From the NCBI GenBank assembly GCA_963530515.1, contig CAUSEC010000006.1, forward strand, positions 110,338-174,337: DNA of 64,000 nucleotides, in the 5' to 3' direction. The position numbers were made by a program, and so were the translations under genes. This stretch comes from CBFFRJ01 sp963530515 (GTDB lineage: Bacteria > Pseudomonadota > Gammaproteobacteria > Enterobacterales > Enterobacteriaceae). Shown here piece after piece: positions 1 through 8,980 of the stretch. The notes beneath the pieces are model-generated. The model was given only the letters and a program-made list of their open reading frames with translations. It made no database searches and was not told where the DNA came from. The stretch's first letter is position 1. Every line of letters begins with the position of its first letter.

Positions 1-319
1 TTTCCCCATCTTACTTGTAGTAGCAGGTGTAGTCAGTTGCACCTTTTCCCATCAATATTATCAGCGTAATCAAAAAGTTTGCAGGCAAAATCGTATTCTT
101 AATCTTTAAGTGCCTCACAGCCTGTTAAAGGGTAGCAAAGCAGGTTTAGAGGGAATATCAGCAAATTCTTAGTTTTATTTCAACCTCTTGACTTTTAGGT
201 TTATTTGATAAATGTCTAAATAGAGGTTGCGAAAATGTAAATGCCTGGCAAATGACATTGCCGAAACGCGCCAGTGTGTCGCACAATAATGTCAGTATTC
301 TCTGGAAAGACCGATAATA
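1..319. other. Intergenic region upstream of nudE
   Basis: This AT-rich stretch has no convincing gene on either strand. In E. coli the divergent igaA gene lies on this side of nudE, but I see no recognisable IgaA N-terminus, so it would lie off the window. A TTGACT at 188-193 followed by an AT-rich stretch could belong to a promoter for nudE, but no good -10 sits at the right distance. A short inverted repeat GGCAA/TTGCC lies at 247-262. Confidence 0.5.
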
Positions 320-880
320 ATGAGCGAATCATTGCAAAAACCCACCATTCTTAACGTTGAAACCGTTGCCTCTTCACGATTGTTTAACGTTGAAAGCGTG
401 GACCTGGAATTCAGTAATGGTGTACGTCGTGTTTATGAACGTATGCGACCTTCCACCCGCGAAGCGGTCATGATTGTGCCAATTGTAGACGATCATATTA
501 TCCTTATTCGCGAATATGCGGTGGGTACTGAATCTTATGAGCTGGGCTTCTCGAAAGGGTTAATTGACCCTGGCGAAAATATGTATGAAGCGGCAAACCG
601 CGAGCTCAAAGAAGAGGTGGGCTTTGGTGCCAGGGAACTGACGTTCCTGAAAAAGCTCAGCATGGCCCCGTCCTACTTTTCCAGTAAAATGAATATCCTG
701 CTGGCGGAAGATCTGTATCCAGAATCGCTGCCAGGTGATGAGCCTGAGCCGTTGCCTCAGGTTCGCTGGCCGCTGGCCCATCTAATGGACCTGCTGGAGG
801 AGCCGGACTTTAACGAAGCCCGTAACGTCAGTGCGCTGTTTCTGCTCAGAGAGTGGTTGAAAGGTCAGGGACGGTTGTAA
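320..880 (+). CDS. nudE: ADP compounds hydrolase NudE (Nudix)
   Basis: Cytosolic Nudix hydrolase. The family cleaves ADP-ribose, NADH and diadenosine polyphosphates into AMP plus a phosphorylated partner. The 186-residue product has a perfect Nudix box (G-x5-E-x7-REUxEExGU) at residues 80-102, beginning GLIDPGEN and ending RELKEEVGF, so the metal-binding glutamates are intact. Length matches E. coli NudE. It runs towards mrcA on the other strand, and the two share a bidirectional terminator just past the stop codon. The assignment rests on sequence and on the conserved nudE/mrcA neighbourhood. Confidence 0.95.
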   Translation: MSESLQKPTILNVETVASSRLFNVESVDLEFSNGVRRVYERMRPSTREAVMIVPIVDDHIILIREYAVGTESYELGFSKGLIDPGENMYEAANRELKEEVGFGARELTFLKKLSMAPSYFSSKMNILLAEDLYPESLPGDEPEPLPQVRWPLAHLMDLLEEPDFNEARNVSALFLLREWLKGQGRL

Positions 881-881
881 A

Positions 882-906
882 AAAAGGCGCTTTCGCGCCT
901 TTTTTG
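882..906. terminator. Bidirectional rho-independent terminator, nudE/mrcA
   Basis: A GGCGC-TTTC-GCGCC hairpin is flanked by an A-run on the left and a T-run on the right. It can therefore stop transcription arriving from nudE (plus) and from mrcA (minus), whose stop codons lie on either side. Confidence 0.85.
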
Positions 907-3459
907 TCAGAACAGTTCGTGGCTTTCACCATTATCGATAATGGTCGTCCCCACTTCATGCACCGCCTGTTGGGTGGGCTGCGTGCCTTCAATGAAGAAT
1001 TCCTGTCTGCTACTCCCCCCGCTCGCCAGCTGGCCAGTTCCGCGATCGATGTTAACCGTCACGATGCCCGGCGGTGGGGTAAGAGGCTCCTCAGGCACAC
1101 CGCTCAGGACTGCCTGCATGTAGGCATCCCACGCGGGTTGCGCACTCTTAGCGCCCCCTTCATAACCAGAAATCTGGTCTTTGATCGCCCCTGATGCCGT
1201 GGTGCGGCCGAGATCGCGACGGTGATCGTCAAATCCAATCCAGACAGAGGTCACAACACCCGGACCATAACCCGAGAACCAGGCATCTTTCGAGCTGTTG
1301 GTGGTACCGGTTTTACCGCCGATATCATTACGTTTCAGGTCACGCCCGGCGCGCCAGCCCGTACCCTGCCAGCCCGGTTCGCCAAAGACGTTACTGTTCA
1401 GCGCACTTTTGATTAAGAACGAAAGAGGCGTGTTGATCACATGAGGCGCGTACTCCTGACCGCCGCTTCTGGCGACCAGGTCCTGATTCGCCTGCTCCAG
1501 TTGCGGCATCGGCACACCGGTGTTCGGCTGCTCCTGGGATGTCGCCACGTTTTCCATGTCTTTATTTTCGAGCACATTGGATTTTGGCGTATCGCCATAA
1601 ATCACCGGAATATCACAGTCGGCACAGGCGATTTTCGGCTTGGCTTCAAACAGCAGGCCACCCTGGTCGTTCTCGATTTTGGTAATGAAATACGGATCGA
1701 CGAGGAAGCCGCCGTTCGCCATAACTGCGTAACCGCGCGCCACCTGCATCGGGGTGAAGGATGCGGAGCCCAGTGCCAGCGATTCGGTATGGACGATGTT
1801 CTGCGCCGGGAAACCGAAACGTTGCAGGTATTCCGCAGCGTAATCGACGCCCATTGCGCGCATCGCACGCACCATCACTACGTTCTTCGACTGCCCTAAG
1901 CCCTGACGAAGACGAATCGGCCCGGCATATTCGTCCGGCGAGTTTTTAGGACGCCAGTCGGAGCCTGCACCGGCATCCCAGCGGGAAATCGGCACGTCGT
2001 TCAGGATGCTCGCCAGGGTCAGGCCTTTATCCATCGCAGCGGTATAAAGGAACGGCTTAATGTTGGAGCCAACCTGACGCAGCGCCTGCGTGGCGCGGTT
2101 AAATTTGCTCTGGTTGAAGTCAAACCCTCCCACCAGCGCCAGCACGGCACCATCGCGAGGATTGATCGAGACCAGCGCGGAGTTCACGTCTGGCACCTGC
2201 GCCAGCCACCAGCCTTCATTCACCGGGCGCACCCAGATCTGCTGGCCTGTTTGCACCACGTCCGTGACCTTGCGTGGGGTTGCCCCCTGCTGGGTATCTG
2301 AACGATAAGGTCGTGCCCAGCGAACACCTTCCATATGCAATGAAACGGAGGTGCCATCAGCCAGTGTAGCCATCGCTTCTTGCGGATTGGCGGCAGTGAC
2401 GACGGCCGGTTCCAGCGGCCCATAAGAAGGGAGCGCTTTAAGGGAATCCGTAATCTTTTTGCTGTCCCACGCGGTTTCACCGGCTTTCCACAACACATTA
2501 GACGGGCCGCGATAGCCGTGACGCATGTCGTAATCCATCACGTTATTGCGCACCGCATCCTGCGCCGACTGCTGCACTTTGCGGGTGATGGTGGTGTAAA
2601 CGCGATAGCCGTCTTCGTAAGCTTTCTCGCCATAGCGCGTCATCATTTCCTGACGCACCATTTCGGAAAGATACGGCGCCGAGAAGGCGATTTCCGGGGC
2701 ATGGTAATCGGCATCAATGGTCTCAGAACGCGCTTCATCGTATTGCGCCTGCGTGATGTAGCCTTCGCTCACCATGCGTGACAGCACAACGTTGCGACGC
2801 GATGTGGCGCGATCCATTGAATAAAGCGGGTTGAAGGTCGACGGCGCTTTTGGCAGCCCAGCGATGACGGCCATTTCGCTTAAGCTCAACTGGTCGGCAT
2901 TCTTACCGAAATAGACCTGCGCTGCAGCACCCACGCCATATGCACGGTAGCCGAGGTAAATCTTGTTGAGGTAAAGCTCAAGGATCTCGTCTTTTGTCAG
3001 CAACTGCTCAATGCGGATGGCCAGGAAGACTTCTTTAATCTTACGCATCAGGGTGCGTTCCGGGCTCAGGAAGAAGTTACGCGCCAGCTGCTGCGTAATG
3101 GTACTTGCCCCCTGTGATGCGTGGCCGGAGAACAGCGCCACGCTTGCCGCACGGAAAATCCCCACCGGATCGACGCCATGATGCTCATAGAAGCGGCTGT
3201 CTTCGGTCGCAATAAACGCTTTCACCATAACAGGTGGAATTTGACTCAACGTCAGTGGGATGCGTCGTTTTTCCCCGTACTGTGCAATCAATTCGCCATC
3301 GGCGCTGTAGATCTGCATCGGGATTTGCAGTCGCACGTCTTTAAGCGTGGCGACATCAGGTAGCTGCGGTTCAACATATTTGTATAAGCCATAAATCGAA
3401 CCTGCTCCCAGCAGAATGCAACAGACTGCAAGGATGAATAAATACTTTACGAACTTCAC
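907..3459 (-). CDS. mrcA: Penicillin-binding protein 1A
   Basis: Bifunctional class A PBP that polymerises glycan strands and cross-links peptidoglycan, anchored in the inner membrane by one N-terminal helix (around residues 6-27). The GT51 glycosyltransferase domain follows, with the catalytic glutamate in ATEDSRFYEHHG. The transpeptidase domain carries SxxK (GSNIKPF), SxN (QSKNVV) and KTG (GGKTGTTNSSKD). I chose the GTG at 3459-3457 because it gives 850 residues beginning MKFVKYLF, as in E. coli, and has a GGGA upstream. An ATG at 3483 would add eight residues with no ribosome-binding site. It is divergent from hofM. Confidence 0.95.
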   Translation of the reverse strand: MKFVKYLFILAVCCILLGAGSIYGLYKYVEPQLPDVATLKDVRLQIPMQIYSADGELIAQYGEKRRIPLTLSQIPPVMVKAFIATEDSRFYEHHGVDPVGIFRAASVALFSGHASQGASTITQQLARNFFLSPERTLMRKIKEVFLAIRIEQLLTKDEILELYLNKIYLGYRAYGVGAAAQVYFGKNADQLSLSEMAVIAGLPKAPSTFNPLYSMDRATSRRNVVLSRMVSEGYITQAQYDEARSETIDADYHAPEIAFSAPYLSEMVRQEMMTRYGEKAYEDGYRVYTTITRKVQQSAQDAVRNNVMDYDMRHGYRGPSNVLWKAGETAWDSKKITDSLKALPSYGPLEPAVVTAANPQEAMATLADGTSVSLHMEGVRWARPYRSDTQQGATPRKVTDVVQTGQQIWVRPVNEGWWLAQVPDVNSALVSINPRDGAVLALVGGFDFNQSKFNRATQALRQVGSNIKPFLYTAAMDKGLTLASILNDVPISRWDAGAGSDWRPKNSPDEYAGPIRLRQGLGQSKNVVMVRAMRAMGVDYAAEYLQRFGFPAQNIVHTESLALGSASFTPMQVARGYAVMANGGFLVDPYFITKIENDQGGLLFEAKPKIACADCDIPVIYGDTPKSNVLENKDMENVATSQEQPNTGVPMPQLEQANQDLVARSGGQEYAPHVINTPLSFLIKSALNSNVFGEPGWQGTGWRAGRDLKRNDIGGKTGTTNSSKDAWFSGYGPGVVTSVWIGFDDHRRDLGRTTASGAIKDQISGYEGGAKSAQPAWDAYMQAVLSGVPEEPLTPPPGIVTVNIDRGTGQLASGGSSRQEFFIEGTQPTQQAVHEVGTTIIDNGESHELF

Positions 3460-3579
3460 CGGAGGATTCCCATTTAGTTTCATTTGGGCAGTTTATAAAC
3501 AACCGCGCGGTAGTATAAATGCAAGCCTGATGCATTGATAGAGCAGTTATCTTTGGTGACGATAAGGAGATCGTGATTT

Positions 3580-4365
3580 ATGGCATTCGGGCATTGGCAG
3601 ATTGGGCTGCATATTCAGCAAGATAGCATTGTCAGCGTGGCGCTGACGCAGGGGAGGGTGGGCTGGGCGCTGCGCCGCTGGTGGCAAATGCCACTGCCTG
3701 CCGGAACGGTAGAAAATGGACAGTTGCGCCAGCCGCAACGCCTGCTGGCGACGCTGGAACCCTGGCGTCAGTCACTCCCGCAAAGACATCGCGTCCGGCT
3801 GGCATTTCCTGCCGCGCGCACATTGCAAAAGCAGGTGCCTCAGCCGGCGATGAAGCTGCGGGAAAAAGAGCTGACGCAATGGCTTTCCCACACGATGGCC
3901 CGCGAGCTTGAAATGACGGCAGAGGACCTGCGCTTCGATTACACCGAAGACGCCCTGGCTCCCGCCTGGAGCGTGACGGCAGCGCAGCACAAAGAAGTCG
4001 CTGACCTGCTGAACCTGGCAACCTCCTTGCGTCTGAACGTTGCAGCGGTAACGCCAGACGCGTGTGCGCTACAGCAGCTTGTTCCTTTTCTGAACCCACC
4101 CGCCCGCTGTCTTATCTGGCGCGACAGTACGCAGTGGCTATGGGCGACCCGAGGAGCGTGGGGGCGGCAATCTGTTGATGAGACGACATCCCTTTCTGTC
4201 CTGCTCTCCCGGCTGGGACTTGCCGAAGGCGAGATTGCGCAATGTTCTGACGAGCAAAGCGGTTTTGATCCCTGGCATGCCGTTGCCCAGCGCCACCCGC
4301 CGCTACCGGCCCAGGGCGCAGAGTTTGCCGTCGCGATTGGCCTGGCGCTGGGGAGCGTTTTTTGA
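3580..4365 (+). CDS. hofM: HofM, PilM-like DNA utilisation protein
   Basis: 261-residue first gene of the hofMNOPQ operon, divergent from mrcA as in E. coli. HofM is the counterpart of PilM, the actin-fold cytoplasmic protein that docks to PilN in type IV pilus and competence systems. In E. coli the operon is needed to use DNA as a nutrient. The protein opens with a short conserved stretch (IGLHIQQDSIVSVAL) and is otherwise divergent. Start ATG follows AAGGAG at 3564-3569. It ends in a four-base overlap with hofN, which implies translational coupling. Confidence 0.88.
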   Translation: MAFGHWQIGLHIQQDSIVSVALTQGRVGWALRRWWQMPLPAGTVENGQLRQPQRLLATLEPWRQSLPQRHRVRLAFPAARTLQKQVPQPAMKLREKELTQWLSHTMARELEMTAEDLRFDYTEDALAPAWSVTAAQHKEVADLLNLATSLRLNVAAVTPDACALQQLVPFLNPPARCLIWRDSTQWLWATRGAWGRQSVDETTSLSVLLSRLGLAEGEIAQCSDEQSGFDPWHAVAQRHPPLPAQGAEFAVAIGLALGSVF

Positions 4366-4904
4366 ACAGGCGTGCGGTAAACCTCATTCCCTGGCGAGAA
4401 AAGCAACGGCATCGCTGTCGTCGGTTCTGGCTGGCGTTTTTTATACTTGCTGGCGTTGCCGTGCTGTTGGTGGTGCCTGCCCTGAAGGCGAAAGCCAGCC
4501 TCGGGCGGCAGCAGGCCGCACTTTGGTTGCAATCCGAGGCAGACGTGCTGAACCGCATTACGTCTCGCGAACCTCACTTTCGCGCGCTTCGGGAACAATG
4601 GTTGAAGCAGCAGGCGCGTGTCAGGCAGCGGGAGGCTACGCGTTCGTGGCACGACCGATTAAACGCGTTTGCCGAACGTATGCCCGACAGCGCCTGGCTG
4701 ACGACCCTCCATTTTCGCCAGGGGCAGCTTGAGCTTGAGGGGCTGACCCGCTCCTTTGCCGCATTGAGTGAGCTTGAACAGGCATTAGCAATGACCCAGG
4801 GTTTTCGCTTACAGCCGACTGGCGCAACAGAACGTGACGAGCAGGGGCACTGGCGGTTCCGCTATCAGCTCAACAAGGAGGCTGACGATGCCCCGCGACC
4901 TTGA
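4362..4904 (+). CDS. hofN: HofN, PilN-like inner-membrane protein
   Basis: 180-residue bitopic protein with a short basic cytoplasmic N-terminus (NLIPWREKQR, resembling the PilN docking motif) and one membrane helix at about residues 24-43. The periplasmic remainder is rich in Gln and Arg and probably partly coiled coil. Translation appears to start at TTG 4362, overlapping the hofM stop, with GGGGAG at 4350-4355 as ribosome-binding site. Its 3' end overlaps hofO by 17 bases. Function is inferred from position in the hofM-Q operon and from PilN-like architecture. Confidence 0.85.
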   Translation: MNRRAVNLIPWREKQRHRCRRFWLAFFILAGVAVLLVVPALKAKASLGRQQAALWLQSEADVLNRITSREPHFRALREQWLKQQARVRQREATRSWHDRLNAFAERMPDSAWLTTLHFRQGQLELEGLTRSFAALSELEQALAMTQGFRLQPTGATERDEQGHWRFRYQLNKEADDAPRP

Positions 4905-5349
4905 GTTCTGGTATGCCCTTTCTCCCGGATTGCGTGTGCTGGTGGCCAGCGCGATTGTCAGTATGACTCTGGTCCTCTGCTGGTGGGGCGTAATTCGGCC
5001 CCTTGAGTTGGCGCAACGTGAACTGGACGCCCAGCTAAAAACGCAGCAGCACGCGGGGCAACTTCGCTGGAAAGCGCTGATGAACCTTCGGCCCCCTGAT
5101 ACGCCAGACGTGCGCGAGAAGACACAACCCTTTTCACCGCTGGTTTTTCAGACGGGAGGAAAAGCGCTGCTCCGCTGGCAACCCAATGTGATGGGCGGAG
5201 AAATGGTGCTGGCATCCGCATGGGATGAAGTACCGGCGACGTTTTTGCAGCTGGCTGAGCGCAACATGCTGGTTGCTGAGTTTTCCCTGGTCATGAAAGA
5301 GGATGCGCTGCATTTCATTCTGCAACTGGAGCGGGGCGATGATGGTTAA
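4888..5349 (+). CDS. hofO: HofO, PilO-like protein
   Basis: 153 residues from ATG 4888, preceded by AAGGAG at 4875-4880. A longer reading frame exists upstream, but this start gives the typical layout of a short cytoplasmic tail, one membrane helix (about residues 18-37, VASAIVSMTLVLCWWGVI) and a periplasmic domain. It would pair with HofN as PilO does with PilN. It overlaps hofN upstream and hofP downstream. Weakly conserved; identification is mainly by operon position. Confidence 0.8.
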   Translation: MPRDLEFWYALSPGLRVLVASAIVSMTLVLCWWGVIRPLELAQRELDAQLKTQQHAGQLRWKALMNLRPPDTPDVREKTQPFSPLVFQTGGKALLRWQPNVMGGEMVLASAWDEVPATFLQLAERNMLVAEFSLVMKEDALHFILQLERGDDG

Positions 5350-5833
5350 GCGTAGGGTGGTGGCGTGTTTGCTGGTATTGCCACTGATCACCGGCATGCG
5401 CGACCCCTTTCGGCCTCTGCCGGACCGTTGCCAGCTTGCCCAATGGGCGCAGTGGCATTTGCAGGGCGTGGTCATGGTGGACGGAAAGTTTGTTGGGGTC
5501 GGGAAGGAGCCTACGGGCCGCTGGCGACGCGTTCGCGAGGGAGACACGCTTTTCGCTGCCTGGCGGATCGTTCTCCTTAATAAAGAAGAGGCCGTACTTG
5601 AAAACAGTGACGGCTGTTCGCCGGCAAACTGGCGCTGGAAACGAGAAGGAACTCGACATGATAAAACGCATAGCGGCAATACTCTGCCTTTGCCTCCTGG
5701 CGACGAATCTGGAAGCGAAGCTAAACGAGCCGCAAAAAGAGAAAGCAAAGCCGCCCAGGCTGGTCACCCTGATCGTGGACGACGTGCCGGTCGCGCAGGT
5801 GCTTCAGGCCCTGGCGGAGCAGGAAAAACATAA
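5339..5833 (+). CDS. hofP: HofP, PilP-like protein with long overlap into hofQ
   Basis: Starts at ATGATG 5339/5342, overlapping the hofO stop. The first ~28 residues include a hydrophobic segment followed by MRDPFRPLP, the DPF motif typical of PilP-type proteins that bind the secretin. From there to about residue 105 it resembles HofP. The frame then stays open through the first 176 bases of hofQ, giving a 164-residue product with a basic, Gly/Ala/Lys-rich tail. E. coli HofP is about 134 residues. Whether the tail is real or an accident of high GC is unclear. Confidence 0.72.
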   Translation: MMVKRRVVACLLVLPLITGMRDPFRPLPDRCQLAQWAQWHLQGVVMVDGKFVGVGKEPTGRWRRVREGDTLFAAWRIVLLNKEEAVLENSDGCSPANWRWKREGTRHDKTHSGNTLPLPPGDESGSEAKRAAKRESKAAQAGHPDRGRRAGRAGASGPGGAGKT

Positions 5834-6932
5834 TCTGGTGATTTCCCCGGATGTGAACGGCACTTTGTCGCTGCATCTGGTGGATGTGCCCTGGAAGCAG
5901 GCGCTGCAAACGGTCCTTTCGAGTAGCGGGTTAACGATGCGAACAGAGGGCAATGTTCTGCATGTCCACTCTCAGGCATGGCAACAGCAGCAGCGGGATG
6001 CCCGTGAGGCGGCGCTGGAGAAACAAAAGCAAAATCTGCCGCTTGAGGAGCGCAGCCTCGCCTTGCGTTACGCCGACGCTGACGAACTGGCGAAAGCCGG
6101 AGAGAAACTGCTCAGCCCGAAAGGAACCGTCACCGTCGATAAGCGGCTAAATCGCTTGTTGCTGCGGGATAATAAAGCCGCACTCAACGCGCTGGAAAAA
6201 TGGGTGGCGCACATGGACTTGCCCATTGAGCAGGTTGAGCTGGCAGCTCACATCGTCACCATTAATGAGAAAAGTCTGCGCGAACTTGGCGTGAAGTGGG
6301 GGCTGGGAGAGGCGTCCGCGCCGGGAAAACGGGGCCAGGTGTCTGGGTTGTCTGCTGACCTGTCCGTTGAAAACGCCAGTACGCGGGTGGGCTTTAACAT
6401 CGGCAGTATTAGCGGGCGACTGCTGGATCTCGAACTCTCGGCGCTGGAGCAAAAGCAGCAGCTGGAGATTATTGCCAGCCCGCGATTACTGACCTCACAC
6501 ATGCAGCCTGCCAGTATCAAGCAGGGGAGCGAGATCCCGTATCAGGTCTCGAGCGGAGAAAGCGGGGCAACGTCGGTCGAATTTAAAGAAGCGGTGCTCG
6601 GTATGGAGGTCACCCCCACGGTTCTTCCCGACGGGCGAGTTCGTTTGAAGCTGCGTATTACGCAGAATGTCCCCGGACAGGTTCTCCAGCAGGCTGATGG
6701 TGAAGTACTGGCGATTGATAAGCAGGAGATAGAAACTCAGGTTGAGATAAAAAGCGGTGAGACGCTGGCGCTTGGCGGCATCTTTTCGCAAAAGAACAAA
6801 GCTGGAACCGACAGCGTGCCCGTTCTCAGTAGCATTCCCTGGGTCGGACGGCTGTTTCGTCATGATGGGAAAGATAATGAACGCCGCGAGCTGGTGGTCT
6901 TTATTACGCCGCGTTTAGTGCCTGTTCGTTGA
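5658..6932 (+). CDS. hofQ: HofQ, outer-membrane secretin
   Basis: 424 residues from ATG 5658. The reading frame extends further upstream, but this start yields a clean signal peptide (MIKRIAAILCLCLLATNLEA). Then come an N0/STN-type domain (IVDDVPVAQVLQALAEQ), an NolW-like N1 region and the C-terminal secretin domain with VTPTVLPDGRVRL and GGIFSQ motifs, ending PWVGRLFRHD...VVFITPRLV. It is the PilQ-like pore of the Hof system, in the outer membrane. Length is close to E. coli HofQ. Its first 176 bases are also read in the hofP frame. Confidence 0.93.
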   Translation: MIKRIAAILCLCLLATNLEAKLNEPQKEKAKPPRLVTLIVDDVPVAQVLQALAEQEKHNLVISPDVNGTLSLHLVDVPWKQALQTVLSSSGLTMRTEGNVLHVHSQAWQQQQRDAREAALEKQKQNLPLEERSLALRYADADELAKAGEKLLSPKGTVTVDKRLNRLLLRDNKAALNALEKWVAHMDLPIEQVELAAHIVTINEKSLRELGVKWGLGEASAPGKRGQVSGLSADLSVENASTRVGFNIGSISGRLLDLELSALEQKQQLEIIASPRLLTSHMQPASIKQGSEIPYQVSSGESGATSVEFKEAVLGMEVTPTVLPDGRVRLKLRITQNVPGQVLQQADGEVLAIDKQEIETQVEIKSGETLALGGIFSQKNKAGTDSVPVLSSIPWVGRLFRHDGKDNERRELVVFITPRLVPVR

Positions 6933-7225
6933 TTGATACATATTCCCTGCCGCTTTTTCTACTGAACTCGATACAGGTGTTTGACGTGAGGGATGATTTA
7001 GCTTACAAGGAGTACCGATTTGAGTGTCAGCGAATGCTAACTACCATAAATGATGTCAACAGGTGGTTAGTGATTTATTCAGTTGCCAAACCAGTCATAG
7101 TACTGAGATAATTTTTGGTCTGACTCTCGAACTTACGTATATGAGGTTTCAGTTCATGTCCTGCTCCGCAAGGTGTCAACGAAGCAGGTTTATCATCAAC
7201 GAATAGTCTTAGTAGTACCGATAAA
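6933..7225 (+). promoter_or_regulatory. Leader/promoter region of the aroK-damX superoperon
   Basis: 293 bases between hofQ and aroK with no credible gene. A 60-residue reading frame at 6929-7111 has no coding character or family resemblance. In E. coli the aroKB-damX-dam-rpe-gph-trpS superoperon is transcribed from promoters here. I do not see unambiguous -35/-10 pairs. Confidence 0.5.
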
Positions 7226-7747
7226 ATGGCAGAGAAACGCAATATCTTTCTGGTTGGGCCTATGGGTGCCGGCAAAAGCACTATTGGGCGTCAGTTAGCT
7301 CAACAACTCAATATGGAATTTTACGATTCTGATCAAGAGATTGAGAAACGAACCGGAGCTGATGTGGGCTGGGTCTTCGATGTAGAAGGTGAAGAAGGTT
7401 TCCGCGATCGCGAAGAAAAAATCATCAATGAGCTAACGGAAAAGCAGGGCATTGTACTGGCTACCGGTGGCGGCTCTGTGAAGTCTCGCGAAACCCGTAA
7501 TCGTCTCTCCGCCCGTGGTGTCGTGGTTTATCTGGAAACCACCATCGAAAAGCAATTGGCTCGTACTCAACGTGACAAAAAACGTCCACTTCTGCAGGTG
7601 GAAACGCCACCGCGTGAAGTGCTGGTAGCGTTGGCTGATGAACGTAATCCTCTCTATGAAGAGATTGCCGACGTCACCATTCGTACTGACGATCAGAGCG
7701 CAAAAGTTGTCGCAAACCAGATTATTCATATGCTGGAAAGCAACTAA
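7226..7747 (+). CDS. aroK: Shikimate kinase I
   Basis: ATP-dependent kinase converting shikimate to shikimate-3-phosphate in the common aromatic pathway, cytosolic. The 173-residue product has the P-loop GPMGAGKST at residues 11-19, the FYDSDQEIE shikimate-binding/Mg region and the LATGGGSV glycine-rich segment. It is followed at 55 bp by aroB, the next gene in the classic superoperon and an enzyme of the same pathway. Length equals the enterobacterial AroK. Confidence 0.97.
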   Translation: MAEKRNIFLVGPMGAGKSTIGRQLAQQLNMEFYDSDQEIEKRTGADVGWVFDVEGEEGFRDREEKIINELTEKQGIVLATGGGSVKSRETRNRLSARGVVVYLETTIEKQLARTQRDKKRPLLQVETPPREVLVALADERNPLYEEIADVTIRTDDQSAKVVANQIIHMLESN

Positions 7748-7802
7748 TTCTGGTTCAACTCACAGGCCTGCGGGTTTAAGCATTTAAGGTGGATGTCGCG
7801 TC

Positions 7803-8891
7803 ATGGAGAGGATCACAGTCACTCTTGGGGAACGTAGTTACCCAATCACCATCGCGGCTGGTTTGTTCAACGACCCAGCTTCCTTCTTACCCCTGAAGTC
7901 TGGTGATCAGGTTATGCTGGTCACCAACGAAACACTGGCACCCCTCTATCTCGACAAAGTCCGTCAGGTGCTTGAGACGGCGGGTATTAAGGTCGACAGC
8001 GTGGTCTTACCGGATGGCGAGCAGTACAAAAGCCTGACGGTCATGGACACTGTCTTTACCGCACTTTTGCAAAAACCCCACGGTCGTGACACGACGCTTG
8101 TTGCACTGGGTGGCGGAGTAGTCGGTGATCTCACCGGCTTCGCTGCAGCCAGCTATCAGCGTGGCGTTCGTTTTATTCAGGTTCCTACTACTCTGCTTTC
8201 TCAGGTCGACTCCTCCGTCGGTGGGAAAACAGCAGTCAACCACCCTCTTGGCAAAAACATGATTGGCGCGTTCTACCAGCCGGCTTCGGTCGTGGTGGAT
8301 CTGGACTGCCTCTCAACGTTGCCTGCACGTGAATTGTCGTCGGGTCTGGCTGAAGTCATTAAGTACGGCATCATTCTGGATGGCGCATTTTTCGACTGGC
8401 TGGAAGAAAATCTGGATGCATTATTGCGCCTGGATGGCAAGGCGATGGCTTACTGTATTCGCCGTTGTTGTGAGTTGAAAGCCGAAGTTGTGGCAGCAGA
8501 CGAGCGGGAAACAGGCTTACGTGCTTTACTCAATCTGGGACATACCTTTGGTCATGCAATAGAAGCCGAAATGGGTTACGGCAACTGGCTGCATGGTGAA
8601 GCCGTCGCAGCAGGTATGGTCATGGCGGCGCGCGCGTCCGAACGACTGGGTCAGTTTAGCCCGCAGGACACGCAACGCATCATTACGCTACTCAAACGTG
8701 CCGGGTTACCGGTGAGTGGGCCGCAGGAGATGTCTGCGCAGGCATACATTCCACATATGCTGCGTGACAAAAAAGTGTTGGCAGGCGAGCTGCGTTTAGT
8801 GCTCCCGCTGGCGATAGGGAAGAGTGAAGTGCGTGGCGGAGTGTCACAAGATGTCGTACTTGGCGCTATTGCTGATTGCCAGCAGGCGTAA
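7803..8891 (+). CDS. aroB: 3-dehydroquinate synthase
   Basis: NAD- and Zn-dependent enzyme that cyclises DAHP to 3-dehydroquinate, the second step of aromatic biosynthesis. The 362-residue protein shows the NAD-binding ALGGGVVGDLTGFAA motif, QVPTTLLSQVDSSVGGKTAVN, and the metal ligands in GHTFGHAIE and the preceding LAEVIKYG segment. It is co-transcribed with aroK, with damX about 90 bp downstream. Confidence 0.97.
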   Translation: MERITVTLGERSYPITIAAGLFNDPASFLPLKSGDQVMLVTNETLAPLYLDKVRQVLETAGIKVDSVVLPDGEQYKSLTVMDTVFTALLQKPHGRDTTLVALGGGVVGDLTGFAAASYQRGVRFIQVPTTLLSQVDSSVGGKTAVNHPLGKNMIGAFYQPASVVVDLDCLSTLPARELSSGLAEVIKYGIILDGAFFDWLEENLDALLRLDGKAMAYCIRRCCELKAEVVAADERETGLRALLNLGHTFGHAIEAEMGYGNWLHGEAVAAGMVMAARASERLGQFSPQDTQRIITLLKRAGLPVSGPQEMSAQAYIPHMLRDKKVLAGELRLVLPLAIGKSEVRGGVSQDVVLGAIADCQQA

Positions 8892-8980
8892 CAATTAGAA
8901 AGGTTTGCTGCGCGTGCGCGGCGTTTAAATTCGGGTTTTATGCACGGGTGGTTGGCATAAGCCTTTGAGTGGGGTGTTAA

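Noticed and set aside
1..9. Possible minus-strand ATG as the start of igaA
   Set aside because: The three codons visible (MGK) do not match the IgaA N-terminus and there is too little sequence to judge.
6929..7111. Small gene between hofQ and aroK
   Set aside because: 60 residues with no ribosome-binding site, no similarity that I recognise and an AT-rich leader composition.
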